Shown here: positions 36,881 through 46,101 of the stretch, one piece after another
Numbering within the stretch: the first letter of the stretch is position 1
Layout of the letters: every line of letters begins with the position of its first letter
Assembly: GCA_026707285.1 (NCBI GenBank)
Contig: JAPOXD010000022.1
Span: forward strand, 1 to 64,000
DNA length: 64,000 nucleotides
Direction of reading: 5' to 3'
Source: Chloroflexota bacterium
GTDB taxonomy: Bacteria; Chloroflexota; UBA11872
Position numbers and translations under genes: made by a program
The notes under the pieces: model-generated
What the model was told of the DNA's origin: nothing
What the model saw: only the letters and a program-made list of their open reading frames with translations
Database searches by the model: none

Positions 36881-39760
36881 ATGTATGGACGCCTGATGCC
36901 TAGTCGATCACGTGGGCGCCGGATGGGGCTGGCGGCCGTAGTCGCGGCGTTCACGGTGCTGCTGGCGCTCACACCCCAAGCCCGCGCGTTGGACTGTGAC
37001 GGCGTCGACCTCGGTGACGGCTGCCTCTTCACGATCACCGGCGGAGACACGCCTGAAACCGACGACGGCTACGCGGTGACCAATGTCCTCGGTGTACCAA
37101 TGTGGGACTTCGTGCGCGACAAGAGCGCGCAGGACATCGGCTACCCCATCAGTCAGCGCTGGGTCGAGGGCCCCTTCACCTTGCAGGCCTTCCAGAAGGT
37201 GATCCTGCAGTGGGATCCCGGCAAGCAGCGCATGAACTACTACAACACGCTGGACGTGCTGGCGAACCGCTATCCCGACGTCGAGTTGCCGTTCGTGCCG
37301 TCGCACCAGGTGCTGGAAGCAGATCGGGACGCGGACTTCGCCACCATCACGCGCAACCACCTGGCGCTACTGGACCAGAACGAGGCGATCAAGGACCAAT
37401 TCCTGAGCGAGCCCAATTGGCTGAATCTCTATGGGCTGCCGATCCGCTACGAGGAGCGGGAGGTCGATGGCCGGGCGGGCGGGGTGCAGATGCTGCGCGC
37501 CCAGCGCACGGTCTTCGTGGTCTGGAACGTGCCGGCCCCCGGCACCACCGTCGGCCGGGTGAATCTGCAAAACGTGCCGGACAAAGTGAAGAAGCTCAGC
37601 AACGTGATCATTCCCGAGGCGGCGAAGGTCCCGGCTACTCGTGACGGCAGAATCAACGCGGCGATCGAAGAAATCGCATGGGTTCAGGACGGCCTCGGAC
37701 ATGGTGAGGCAGTTCGAGTCGAGCAACTCCGCGAACTCGCCACATTGTCCCCGCCGGCCTTCTGGGCGCTCGTGCGGAACCGCGGCATCCATGCGACATC
37801 GGCATATAGCCGGGACCTAGAACCGACACGCACGGTTGGGGAAATCATTGGGCGGATCGGGTTCATAGCGCATACGAGTCCGGTAGCCGCCGAGATGCTC
37901 GCGACCATGCCGTTTCTCGACACGTTCGACGGGATTGATCTTGTGCCCTTGTCTACGCTGCTGATGATTGTGCTGCTTGCACCGGACGAACTGGAACCGA
38001 CCATCTCGCATTTGGCGTCGGTCGGGGGACTCACGGACGAACAGCGAACGTCCTTGCCGTTGCTCCATCTCAAGCTGAGGCATCCGGAGGCAGCCCGAGC
38101 GCTGGAAGCGCTGCCTTGGATTCAGGACGGGATTTCGCCACCGCCGCAAGACAATGACGGCAGTCCAATCGGACATAGCAACGAAGCTCACATGCTTACA
38201 TTTCTGATGGAATGGCAGCTGCGAGGATATCGGAGCCATCTTTCGGCGCTGCTAAGCCGCCCATGGTTTCAAGACGGCCTCGATCAACGCGAGCATGCGA
38301 TCGTATTCAATGTGATGTCGGAGATAACCTCCTTCGAACGACGGGCAGCTCTACAGATATTGAACATGCCATTTCTGCAAACTATAGGCGAAGGCGACTT
38401 GACCATCGTCGACATTCTCAACTCTGTCGCAGTCGAAGGCGATCTACAAGGCTTGTTGTCTCGGGCGGCGCTGCGCGATGGCATTCGGGACGGCCAGATA
38501 CCGCTCGTCGCGCTGGAGTATCTCAGTCTACGCAACCCAAGCGCGGCAGCGGCCATTCGGGCTGTGCCGTGGCTTCGGGATGGCATTTCAGTCACTGAAG
38601 TGGGACCTGTAGTAGCGCTGCAAAAGCTGGCGCTTGAATCGACGCAACTCTTGAAAGCAATCCTGGACAAAGACTGGGTGCTAGACGGCATCAATCCCGA
38701 CGAGCTATCCATAGTTAAGAGTCTTACGTATATGGTTAGCAGAGACGAATCCAGGGCTTTGAGTATCGTGCAAATGCCCTTTCTCGAAACTGTCGAAGCG
38801 GCGGACGACTCAGCCGTCGACCAATTGGCGCAATTCCATCACAACTCGACCCTTATGAGCTACTTGAATCACGTCCTCTCGCACCCGAACCTGGGCGGCG
38901 GCGCAAGAGATGAGCACGTGCCGCCCGTGACGGCGCTGCTCAGCGTCGCCTATCACGCCGATCCGGAGTCGCGCAGCTACCTATACAGAACGCTCCTGGA
39001 TCCCGACGCAGTAACCATTGAGCAACGGGTCATCACGCTGCCCCTTTCGGGGGACGTGCTATTGGCAGTAGTCCGCACACGAGACGGGGCGGCGAACAGC
39101 ATGGACTGGCTGGAGCGGTCGCTTCGCAGCCACGAGCACTTTATGGGCGTGGCTCTCCCGGGCAACTATGTCTCCATTCTAGTCGCGGATGTAGGGCGCG
39201 GAGGGGGTGGGCCAAGCGGCATTCTGTATTTCTCCGCAACACATCGTGAACCCGTCGGGGTAATTGCTCACGAGTCGGCGCATATCTACATGGCGTTTGC
39301 CCCACGTTGGCTGGCGGAAGGTGGGGCTACCTTCTTGGAGTGGATTGCGGTAAACCAGGGAGCGCCGCCGCACAATTTCAGGATTGGCGTCGACTCCTGT
39401 GAGTCCGCCCGAAGCCTGTCCGAGCTTGAGCAAAAGACGCCAAGCGTCATTGACTCGGGCTCAATCTGCCACTACAGCATGGGGTTTGGGCTGTTCTATG
39501 ACCTGTACAACAGCTTGGGAGATGCCGAATTCCGGCGAGGGTTTCGAGAACTGTATCTGAGGCTGCTTGCGAGCCCCACTTACTTCACCAGCTCCGAGGA
39601 ACGGAATCGCCTTTTGGATCGAGATCCCTCCGCATCCGAATGCAGTGGCGCGGAACGGATCCGTTGCTTCCTGCGAATTCAGTTTGTGGCGGGGGCGGCA
39701 GATCCGGCGATTGCGGCTATAGCGTCGGACGTAATCGACCGCTGGTACTACGGGCCGTAA
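36881..39760 (+). CDS. Exported gluzincin-like metallopeptidase with WxxDG/MPFL helical repeats
   Basis: About 959 aa. Signal peptide with GLAAVVAAFTVLLALTPQARA near the N-terminus. A GYPIS/FQKVILQWDP module (about residues 60-130) resembles that of the 5902 protein. Residues about 250-680 contain repeats around aromatic W-x-x-D-G motifs (Trp267, 413, 462, 564, 599) alternating with MPFLDT, MPFLQT and MPFLET helices. The C-terminal domain has HESAH (His797-His801), matching HExxH, and a Glu in RWLAEGGATFLEW (Glu813). This suits a zinc peptidase. The coding region is less GC-rich in its second half than the neighbours. ATG 36881 is chosen; ATG 36896, 36923 and TTG 36860 also fit. Repeat family not recognised. 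Confidence 0.75.
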   Translation: MYGRLMPSRSRGRRMGLAAVVAAFTVLLALTPQARALDCDGVDLGDGCLFTITGGDTPETDDGYAVTNVLGVPMWDFVRDKSAQDIGYPISQRWVEGPFTLQAFQKVILQWDPGKQRMNYYNTLDVLANRYPDVELPFVPSHQVLEADRDADFATITRNHLALLDQNEAIKDQFLSEPNWLNLYGLPIRYEEREVDGRAGGVQMLRAQRTVFVVWNVPAPGTTVGRVNLQNVPDKVKKLSNVIIPEAAKVPATRDGRINAAIEEIAWVQDGLGHGEAVRVEQLRELATLSPPAFWALVRNRGIHATSAYSRDLEPTRTVGEIIGRIGFIAHTSPVAAEMLATMPFLDTFDGIDLVPLSTLLMIVLLAPDELEPTISHLASVGGLTDEQRTSLPLLHLKLRHPEAARALEALPWIQDGISPPPQDNDGSPIGHSNEAHMLTFLMEWQLRGYRSHLSALLSRPWFQDGLDQREHAIVFNVMSEITSFERRAALQILNMPFLQTIGEGDLTIVDILNSVAVEGDLQGLLSRAALRDGIRDGQIPLVALEYLSLRNPSAAAAIRAVPWLRDGISVTEVGPVVALQKLALESTQLLKAILDKDWVLDGINPDELSIVKSLTYMVSRDESRALSIVQMPFLETVEAADDSAVDQLAQFHHNSTLMSYLNHVLSHPNLGGGARDEHVPPVTALLSVAYHADPESRSYLYRTLLDPDAVTIEQRVITLPLSGDVLLAVVRTRDGAANSMDWLERSLRSHEHFMGVALPGNYVSILVADVGRGGGGPSGILYFSATHREPVGVIAHESAHIYMAFAPRWLAEGGATFLEWIAVNQGAPPHNFRIGVDSCESARSLSELEQKTPSVIDSGSICHYSMGFGLFYDLYNSLGDAEFRRGFRELYLRLLASPTYFTSSEERNRLLDRDPSASECSGAERIRCFLRIQFVAGAADPAIAAIASDVIDRWYYGP

Positions 39761-39853
39761 GCCGTCGCTCGATAGCCGAGGACACCGCCGAGGCAGAGTG
39801 TCCGTGATCGTGGGGCAGGAAGTGGCAAACCCAAGTCACTCCGCACCCGCGCC

Positions 39854-39859
39854 TATACT
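39854..39859 (+). promoter_or_regulatory. Putative -10 box of the M20 peptidase gene
   Basis: TATACT, 30 nt before the ATG at 39889, the same spacing as at mtnA. Confidence 0.4.
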
Positions 39860-39888
39860 GCGGCGCTCCCTTCGCTGAGGATCCGCCC

Positions 39889-41034
39889 ATGTCCGCCCTG
39901 GTTTCGCGCCTGGCCGATCTCGTGGCGATCAACAGCGTCAACGCCAGCCTGCCCGGAGGCCCGGGCGAACAGGCCATGGCGGACTACGTGGCGCAGGCCG
40001 CGCGCGCCATGGGCGCGGAGGTGGAGCTGTATGAGGTCGAGCCGGGCCGTCCCAACCTGCTGGCCCGAATCGACCGCGGCCGCCCACGCACGCTGATGTT
40101 CGAGTGCCACCTGGACACGGTGGGGCTGGCGCCGATGCCCGACGCGCTGAATCCGCGCATCGAGGGCGGGCGGCTCTATGGACGCGGCTCCGCCGATCCC
40201 AAGGGTTCGCTGGCCGCCATGCTGAGCGTGCTGGAGAGCGCCGCCGCGGACCCGGCGTTCCCGGTCGATGTCTGGCTGGCGGGGTCCATGGACGAGGAGA
40301 TCACCATGCGCGGATCCCGGGCGCTGGCCGAGCGCCGGCCCGCCGTTGACGCGGTGATCGTGGGCGAGCCGACGAACTTGCAGCCCATCGTGGCGCACAA
40401 GGGCGTGCTGCGGTGGCGCGTGCGCACCACGGGCGTGGCGGCGCACAGCGCGACGCCGGAGCGCGGGCGCAACGCCATCTTCGACATGCAGACGGCAATC
40501 GGCGCGCTGCGCGCGGGCATCGAGCCCGGCCTCGCGCGGTCGTCGCATCCGCGCCTGGGTCCCGCGACCTGGAGCGTGGGCGTGATCGAGGGCGGCGAGG
40601 CGGTGAACGTGGTGCCGGACGCCTGCCAGATCGACTGCGACCGGCGGCTGCTGCCCGGCGAGGAGCCGGACGCGGTGCTTGCCGAGGTGGACCGGGCGCT
40701 CGATGAGGCGCGTCGGGTCGACGCCGGACTCCGGGTCGAGCGCGAGGCGCCCTACGTCCACGTGCCGCCGATGGAGACCGACGCTGATGAGCCAATCGTG
40801 CGCGCGACCGTGCAGGCGCTTACCGACGCCGGTCGCGATTCGACCCTGGCCGCCGTGGCCTACGCCACCGACGCCTCCATGCTGGCGTCCATCGGCGGGC
40901 TGCCCGCCGTCGTGCTGGGACCGGGGGACATTGCGCAGGCGCACACGAACGATGAATGGATCGAGTTGGCCGAGCTCGAGGCGGCCGTGGGCGTCTATCG
41001 CGGAATCTGCGAGGCCTTTGCCGATGCGGTCTGA
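39889..41034 (+). CDS. M20-family peptidase/deacylase (ArgE/DapE type)
   Basis: 381 aa. Metal-binding FECHLDTVGLAP (His and Asp), GRGSADPKGSLAAML, the catalytic Glu pair in AGSMDEEITM, and metal-ligand Glu in VGEPTN are typical of ArgE/DapE/CPG2. The dimerisation domain begins at HKGVLRWRVRTTGVAAHSA. ArgE, DapE or a dipeptidase are all possible; the neighbourhood does not decide. ATG 39889 follows a TATACT box. Confidence 0.85.
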   Translation: MSALVSRLADLVAINSVNASLPGGPGEQAMADYVAQAARAMGAEVELYEVEPGRPNLLARIDRGRPRTLMFECHLDTVGLAPMPDALNPRIEGGRLYGRGSADPKGSLAAMLSVLESAAADPAFPVDVWLAGSMDEEITMRGSRALAERRPAVDAVIVGEPTNLQPIVAHKGVLRWRVRTTGVAAHSATPERGRNAIFDMQTAIGALRAGIEPGLARSSHPRLGPATWSVGVIEGGEAVNVVPDACQIDCDRRLLPGEEPDAVLAEVDRALDEARRVDAGLRVEREAPYVHVPPMETDADEPIVRATVQALTDAGRDSTLAAVAYATDASMLASIGGLPAVVLGPGDIAQAHTNDEWIELAELEAAVGVYRGICEAFADAV

Positions 41035-41052
41035 TCGAGCGCGCCCGCAATC

Positions 41053-41058
41053 TACAAT
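41053..41058 (+). promoter_or_regulatory. Putative -10 box of lpdA
   Basis: TACAAT, 31 nt before the ATG at 41089. Confidence 0.4.
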
Positions 41059-41088
41059 GCCGTCCGCTCGGAAGACCCTGACGATGCC

Positions 41089-42507
41089 ATGCCGGTAACG
41101 GCGGATGTGTGCGTGCTCGGCGGCGGTCCGGGCGGCTACGTGGCGGCGCTTCGAGCGGCCGCGCTAGGCGCAAGCGTCGCCCTTGTCGAGGCCGAAGAGG
41201 TCGGCGGCGTGTGCCTGCTGCGGGGCTGCATTCCGTCGAAAGCCCTGCTCCGCAGCGCCGAGGTCTATCAACTCGCGCTCCACGCGGGCGCGTTCGGCGT
41301 CAACGTATCGGGCGTCGAAGCCGACTATGCAGCCATGCGAGCGCGCAAGGACCGCATCGTGCGTCAGCTCGTGCGCGGGGTGGGTGGCCTGCTGGACGCC
41401 GCGGGGGTCACGGTGGTGCGCGGCTTCGGCACGCTGGCGGGCGCGGGCGTCGTCGAGGTGGACATGGGCGATCGTGGCGACCTAGTCATGGCGCCCAAGG
41501 TCATCATCGCCAGCGGCTCGTCGTCGGTGATGCCGCCGGTTCCCGGCACGGATCTGCCGGGCGTGATCGACAGCGACGGCGCGTTCGAGCTGGAAGAGCC
41601 GCCCGCGCGGATCGTCGTGGCCGGAGCCGGCGCCGTGGGCGTCGAGTGGGCCACGCTCTTCGCGCTCCTCGGGAGCGAAGTCACGCTGGTCGAGATGCTC
41701 CCGACGGTGGTCCCCAACGAGGACGCCGACGTGAGCGCGGCCCTGCGGAAGATCCTGGTGCAGCAGGGCGTGACCGTGCGCGACGGCACCCGCATCGAGT
41801 CCATCGCCGAGCGCGAGGGCGGGCTTCGGGTGAGCCTGGCGAAGGACGACGAAACATTTGAGGTGGACGCCACGCACGTGCTCATGGCCACCGGACGCCG
41901 GGCCAATTCGCTGAACCTTGGACTCGACCGCATGGGCGTGACGCACAGCGGCCAGGGGATTCCCGTGGACGGCGCCATGCGCACCAACCGGCCCGACATC
42001 TTCGCCATCGGCGACGTGACCGGGCAGCGGTTGCTGGCGCACGTGGCCTCGCACCAGGGCGTGGTCGCGGCGGAGAACGTGATGGGCGGCTCGGCGGTCT
42101 ATCACGACGACGTCGTGCCGGCGTGCACCTTCACCCATCCCGAGATCGCCAGCGTGGGGCTCACGGAAGCCGACGCGCGGGCGCAGCACGGCGACGTGGT
42201 CGTGGGACGATTCCCCTTCCAGGCGCTGGGCCGCGCCAGGGCATTTGGAGACACCGACGGCTTCGTGAAGCTGGTGGCCGACGCCGCGAATGGACGGCTG
42301 CTGGGGATGCACGTGATCGGTCCGGGCGCCAGCGACATCATCGCCGAGGGCGCGCTGGCGTTGCAGCTCGAAGCGACGCTGGACGACTTGCGCGAGACCA
42401 TCCACGCCCACCCGACCTTCCCCGAAGCCACCGCCGAGGCGGCGTGGCAGGCCATCAACCAGCCGCTGCACCTGCCGCAGCGGCGGGCCCGTGCGCGCTC
42501 CTCCTGA
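41089..42507 (+). CDS. lpdA: Dihydrolipoamide dehydrogenase
   Basis: A 472-aa FAD flavoenzyme that reoxidises lipoyl groups of 2-oxoacid dehydrogenases or the glycine cleavage system. FAD motif VCVLGGGPGGYVAALRAA; redox-active disulfide GGVCLLRGCIPSKALL; NAD motif IVVAGAGAVGVEWATLFALLGS; FAD motif 2 MRTNRPDIFAIGDVTG; C-terminal catalytic His in HAHPTFPEA. No E1 or E2 genes are adjacent, so the complex it serves is unknown. The redox motif has LLR between the usual residues (commonly LNV), a modest variation. Confidence 0.9.
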   Translation: MPVTADVCVLGGGPGGYVAALRAAALGASVALVEAEEVGGVCLLRGCIPSKALLRSAEVYQLALHAGAFGVNVSGVEADYAAMRARKDRIVRQLVRGVGGLLDAAGVTVVRGFGTLAGAGVVEVDMGDRGDLVMAPKVIIASGSSSVMPPVPGTDLPGVIDSDGAFELEEPPARIVVAGAGAVGVEWATLFALLGSEVTLVEMLPTVVPNEDADVSAALRKILVQQGVTVRDGTRIESIAEREGGLRVSLAKDDETFEVDATHVLMATGRRANSLNLGLDRMGVTHSGQGIPVDGAMRTNRPDIFAIGDVTGQRLLAHVASHQGVVAAENVMGGSAVYHDDVVPACTFTHPEIASVGLTEADARAQHGDVVVGRFPFQALGRARAFGDTDGFVKLVADAANGRLLGMHVIGPGASDIIAEGALALQLEATLDDLRETIHAHPTFPEATAEAAWQAINQPLHLPQRRARARSS

Positions 42508-42510
42508 GGT

Positions 42511-42625
42511 GGATTCCCGCTTCCGCGGGAATGACGGCGTTCCCTTCGATGGATTTGTAGGGGCGCCCCTTGTGGGCGCCCGCGCCGCCCATGGCCAGGG
42601 CAGCCACAAGGGCTGCCCCTACATC
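42511..42625. repeat. Palindromic repeat block upstream of a kinase gene
   Basis: GATTCCCGCTTCCGCGGGAATGACGG, part of the dispersed repeat pattern (kept short here: GATTCCCGCTTCCGCGGG), then TGTAGGGGCGCCCCTTGTGG and its inverse CCACAAGGGCTGCCCCTAC. It fills the whole gap between lpdA and the kinase gene and ends 12 nt before the ATG. Confidence 0.65.
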
Positions 42626-42636
42626 GAAAGACTCGG

Positions 42637-43653
42637 ATGAGCAACGCGAAACCGCCGGCCGTAATCGCAGCCGGCGAAGTCATGGTCGAGCTGGCCGGTC
42701 CCAAGCCGCTGGCGCGCGCGGAAACGATCAAGCGGTCGAACTCCGGCGACGTGCTCAACGTGGCCGTCGCGCTGGGCCGGCTGGGCCTGCCGTGCGCGAT
42801 CCTCACCAAGGTCGGCGACGATCCGTTTGGCGACTACCTGCTCGACGACTGGGCCGGTCTCGGTGTTGACCAGCGCTACGTAACGCGCGGCGGCGGGCCG
42901 ACCGGCCTCTATGTCGCCGAGCACGCCGCCGACGCCAGCTACCAGATCTGGTACTGGCGAAAAGGCAGCGCCGCGTCGACGATCGCGCCCGCCGACGTGG
43001 ACCGGGTGGACCTGGACGGCGTGCGGCTGGTGCACTTGAGCGGCATCTCCCAGGCCATTTCGGCGTCGTCGCGCGCCGCGACGCGGCGCCTGGCAGAGCG
43101 TGCGCGCGAGCGCGGCATCCTGGTCTCGCTGGATATCAACTTCCGCCCGCAGCTCTGGTCGGGAGAAGCCGCGGCGGAAGCGATGCACGAGGTGCTGCCC
43201 GACGCGGACCTCGTGTTCTGCGGCGCGCCGGACGAGTCGCTGGCCGTGGCCGGCCTGCCCGATCCCGAGGACGCGGCGCGTTATTTCCTGGACCACGGGG
43301 CGGAGGTTGTGGCGGTGACGATGGCGGAGAACGGCGCACTCGCGGCAGATGCCGACGACGTCGTGCGCCTGCCGCACGTGGCGCGGCGCATCCAGGGACC
43401 CCAGGGCGCCGGCGACGCGTTCGTCGGCGGCTTCCTGGCGGGACGACTGTCGGGCGCGGGCCTTGCGACCTGCACGCGCTTCGGAACCCTGGTCGCCGGC
43501 CTGAAGGTCGAAAAACCGGGACCGCTGCACGGCCTGCCCCAGCGCCCGGAGATCGTGGCGCGCGCCGCCGAGCTTGGGTGGGACGACGTGCGGCAAACGC
43601 TAGACAAACTGGAATCAGGCTCTGACCGGAACGCATCGGAGGTGACGGGATGA
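42637..43653 (+). CDS. PfkB-family sugar kinase, 2-keto-3-deoxygluconate kinase-like
   Basis: 338 aa. VIAAGEVMVELAGPK near the N-terminus, NVAVALGRLGLPCAILTKVG, DINFRPQLW, and the C-terminal GPQGAGDAFVGGFLAG with the catalytic Asp. The SLDINFRPQLW block is like that of KDG kinases. It probably phosphorylates KDG or a similar ketose for lower Entner-Doudoroff flux; the KDPG aldolase is not seen. ATG 42637. ATGA overlap with the YbjQ gene. Confidence 0.8.
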   Translation: MSNAKPPAVIAAGEVMVELAGPKPLARAETIKRSNSGDVLNVAVALGRLGLPCAILTKVGDDPFGDYLLDDWAGLGVDQRYVTRGGGPTGLYVAEHAADASYQIWYWRKGSAASTIAPADVDRVDLDGVRLVHLSGISQAISASSRAATRRLAERARERGILVSLDINFRPQLWSGEAAAEAMHEVLPDADLVFCGAPDESLAVAGLPDPEDAARYFLDHGAEVVAVTMAENGALAADADDVVRLPHVARRIQGPQGAGDAFVGGFLAGRLSGAGLATCTRFGTLVAGLKVEKPGPLHGLPQRPEIVARAAELGWDDVRQTLDKLESGSDRNASEVTG

Positions 43654-43973
43654 TCGTGGTGACCACGTTGGAGATTTCCGGGCGGGAGATCACCGAGACC
43701 CTGGGAATCGTGCAGGGCAACAGCGTGCGAGCTCGCGGCATCGGCCGCGACCTCATGGCAGGGCTCCGCTCAATCAAGGGCGGCGAGGTGCGCGAGTATG
43801 CCGAGCTCCTGGCGCAGGCCCGCCACGAGGCGGTGGAGCGCATGGTCGCCCACGCCGAGTCGCTGGGCGCCGATGCCGTCGTGGGCACACGCTACAACGC
43901 CGCCGACGTGATGCAGGGCGTGGCCGAGCTATTGGCCTACGGGACGGCCGTCCGCACCAGCGCCAAGGGCTAG
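43650..43973 (+). CDS. YbjQ/UPF0145-family protein
   Basis: 107 aa. TTLEISGREITETLGIVQGN, GEVREYAELLAQARHEAVERM and GADAVVGTRYNAADVMQG are typical of UPF0145, a small oligomeric heavy-metal-binding-like family of unknown function. ATGA overlap with the upstream kinase, so coupled. Its stop overlaps the opposite-strand amidase gene by 4 nt. Confidence 0.9.
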   Translation: MIVVTTLEISGREITETLGIVQGNSVRARGIGRDLMAGLRSIKGGEVREYAELLAQARHEAVERMVAHAESLGADAVVGTRYNAADVMQGVAELLAYGTAVRTSAKG

Positions 43974-45403
43974 TTCACGGGCAGGTCAGGCTCGGGCGGC
44001 CACCCAAGTGCAGGCGCGTCGCCGCTGCGCTCGTAGGCCATGGCGATGCGCACGGCGGTTCGCTCGCGGTATTTCGGGGCGACGATCTGCAAGCCCACGG
44101 GCATGCCGTCGGAGCCGCGTCCGCAGGGGAGGCACACCACCGGCTCGTGCGTGCAGTTGAAGCACCGCGTGAAGCGGCCCATCCAGGTGAAGTCGGTGAG
44201 CGCTTGGGCGATCGGCACAGGTGAGCGCGGAAGGGCGGGCACCACGAGAGCGTCCACCTGGCTGGTGGCGCGGCGGTAGCTTGCCAGCGCGTCGTCGCGC
44301 ATGGCGCGCAGGCGACCGAGCTTCGCCGCGGTGTCCCGGGGATCCAGACTCAGGACTTCCAGCCCCGCCGCCAGGCGCTCACGCAGAGCTTCGCCGACCC
44401 GAGAAAGGTCACCGCCGGTCGCCGCCGAGATCGAGGCGTGGGCTTCGAGAATCATGATGCCCCAATGTGACTCGATCACTTGCGGTAGCGACGACAGCTC
44501 TACCGCCACCAACTCGGCGCCGAGCCGGGCCAGCGCGTCGATGGCGCCTCGCACGATGCGCTCGATCTCGGGGTCGATCTCCTCGAAGAAATAGCTCGAC
44601 GGTACGCCGATGCGCAAGCCGTCAAGTCCGGCGTCGGCGTCCTGCACGAGGTGCGTCAGGCTGTTGGCCTCGCCGATGCGCGCCTCGTCGTCCGGGTCCA
44701 CCATGGCGCGCAGCATCAGCGACGCGTCCAGGGTAGTGCGGGCCATGGGTCCCGGCGTGTCGAACGTCGGCGCCAGCAGCCGCACGCCGTCCAGGCTGAT
44801 ACGGCCGTAGGTCGGCTTGATGCCGACCACGCCACAGGCGGCGGCCGGCATGCGAATCGAGCCGCCCGTGTCCGATCCGAGCGCGGCAAACATCATGCCC
44901 GCCGCGACCGCGATGCCGGACCCGCTGCTCGAGCCGCCGCTGACCCGCGACGTATTCCACGGGTTGAGGCCCGGTCCGAACTGGGAGATCGCGCCGGTGG
45001 GGTGCAGGGCCATCTCGTCGCAGTTCAACTTGGCGATGATGACTGCGCCGGCGCGCTTGAGCTGACGCACGAGCGTGCTGTCCCGCTCGGCGATATGGCC
45101 GTCGAAGACGTGGGAGCCGGCAGTGGTCGGCGCGCCCGCCACGTCGGCCAGGTCCTTGATGCCGATCGGAACGCCGTGCAACGGCCCGCGGTAGGTCCCG
45201 CCGACGATCTCGCGTTCCGCCCGCCGCGCGGCCTCCAGCGCCTGGTCCCCAAGGATGGTCGTGGTGGCGTTGAGCGCCGGACCCAGCCGCTCGGTGCGCG
45301 CCAGGCAGGCGCGGGTCACCTCGACCGGGCTGACCTCGCCATTGGCGATGCGCTCACCGATCTCGACCAGGGTGAATTGCCACAGGTCCGTGGCGTCAGT
45401 CAC
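43970..45403 (-). CDS. Amidase-signature hydrolase (GatA-like)
   Basis: 477 aa. The Ser-cisSer-Lys triad is visible: Lys in PIGIKDLADVAG, cis-Ser in VSGGSSSGSGIAVA, and nucleophile Ser in GSDTGGSIRMPAA. It hydrolyses an amide bond; no GatB or GatC gene lies near, so it is not obviously the Glu-tRNA amidotransferase subunit. GTG 45403 lies inside the end of the nitroreductase gene (8-nt overlap), so the two are co-translated. Confidence 0.88.
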   Translation of the reverse strand: MTDATDLWQFTLVEIGERIANGEVSPVEVTRACLARTERLGPALNATTTILGDQALEAARRAEREIVGGTYRGPLHGVPIGIKDLADVAGAPTTAGSHVFDGHIAERDSTLVRQLKRAGAVIIAKLNCDEMALHPTGAISQFGPGLNPWNTSRVSGGSSSGSGIAVAAGMMFAALGSDTGGSIRMPAAACGVVGIKPTYGRISLDGVRLLAPTFDTPGPMARTTLDASLMLRAMVDPDDEARIGEANSLTHLVQDADAGLDGLRIGVPSSYFFEEIDPEIERIVRGAIDALARLGAELVAVELSSLPQVIESHWGIMILEAHASISAATGGDLSRVGEALRERLAAGLEVLSLDPRDTAAKLGRLRAMRDDALASYRRATSQVDALVVPALPRSPVPIAQALTDFTWMGRFTRCFNCTHEPVVCLPCGRGSDGMPVGLQIVAPKYRERTAVRIAMAYERSGDAPALGWPPEPDLPVN

Positions 45404-45977
45404 TCGCGTCGTCCCAACCGAGCCAGTCGACCTCGGGCGCCGTCCGCTCGCGCGTGTCGGGTGGCGCGTTGGGGGATGGATAGCCGAGGTAGATGAACCC
45501 GACGAGGCGGTCCGTGTCGCCTATGCCAAGCGCCTTGCGGGTGGCGACGTAGTCGCATATGGCGCCGGTGCGCCACTTGGCCGCCAGGCCTTCGGCGTGG
45601 GCCGCCAGCAGCATGTTCTGCACCGCGCAGCAGCAGGCGGCGTAGTCCTCCAGGTCCATCACCGGGTCGTCGGCGCGCGGGTGGCTGACGACGATGACGA
45701 CGGGCGCGCGCGTGAGCTTGGCGCGGGCGCCCTTGATCTCGCCGGCGGCGATCGGATCGTTGGCGTCGAGCTCGTCGCGCAGGCCGTCGCTGATGGCCTC
45801 GCCGACCGTCCGACGCGCGTCCCCGGCGAGCACATGAAACCGCCAGGGTTCGGTCATGCGATGGTTGGGCGCCCACACGGCCACGTCGATCAGCCGCTGA
45901 ATGGCGGCCTGCGACGGCACGTCAGCCGTCAGGGCGTTGATGCTGCGGCGATCACGCAGCGCCGTAAGGGTATCCAC
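45396..45977 (-). CDS. Nitroreductase-family flavoprotein
   Basis: 193 aa. RRSINALTADVPSQAAIQRL and VAVWAPNHRMTEPWRFHVL are the FMN-binding N-terminus; AVQNMLLAAHAEGLAAKW and GIGDTDRLVGFIYLGYP the C-terminal helices. It reduces nitro or quinone compounds, or acts in a dehydrogenation; substrate unknown. GTG 45977. Overlaps amidase start; divergent from the phosphofructokinase gene by 124 nt. Confidence 0.85.
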   Translation of the reverse strand: MDTLTALRDRRSINALTADVPSQAAIQRLIDVAVWAPNHRMTEPWRFHVLAGDARRTVGEAISDGLRDELDANDPIAAGEIKGARAKLTRAPVVIVVSHPRADDPVMDLEDYAACCCAVQNMLLAAHAEGLAAKWRTGAICDYVATRKALGIGDTDRLVGFIYLGYPSPNAPPDTRERTAPEVDWLGWDDASD

Positions 45978-46101
45978 GAATCCTCGAATGCTTGGGGCTG
46001 GCCGTCACGGGGCAATGGTAGCCATTCGCACAGCACGCGGGCGCGTCGGCGGTACTCTGGGGCGGCGATCTTTGGTCTGGCCTGGGTCGAGGCGGCGCGA
46101 A

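Noticed and set aside
36881-39760. Reading the metallopeptidase as a Clostridial-type toxin
   Set aside because: HExxH alone is not diagnostic; there are no binding or translocation domains, and the repeat region is different.
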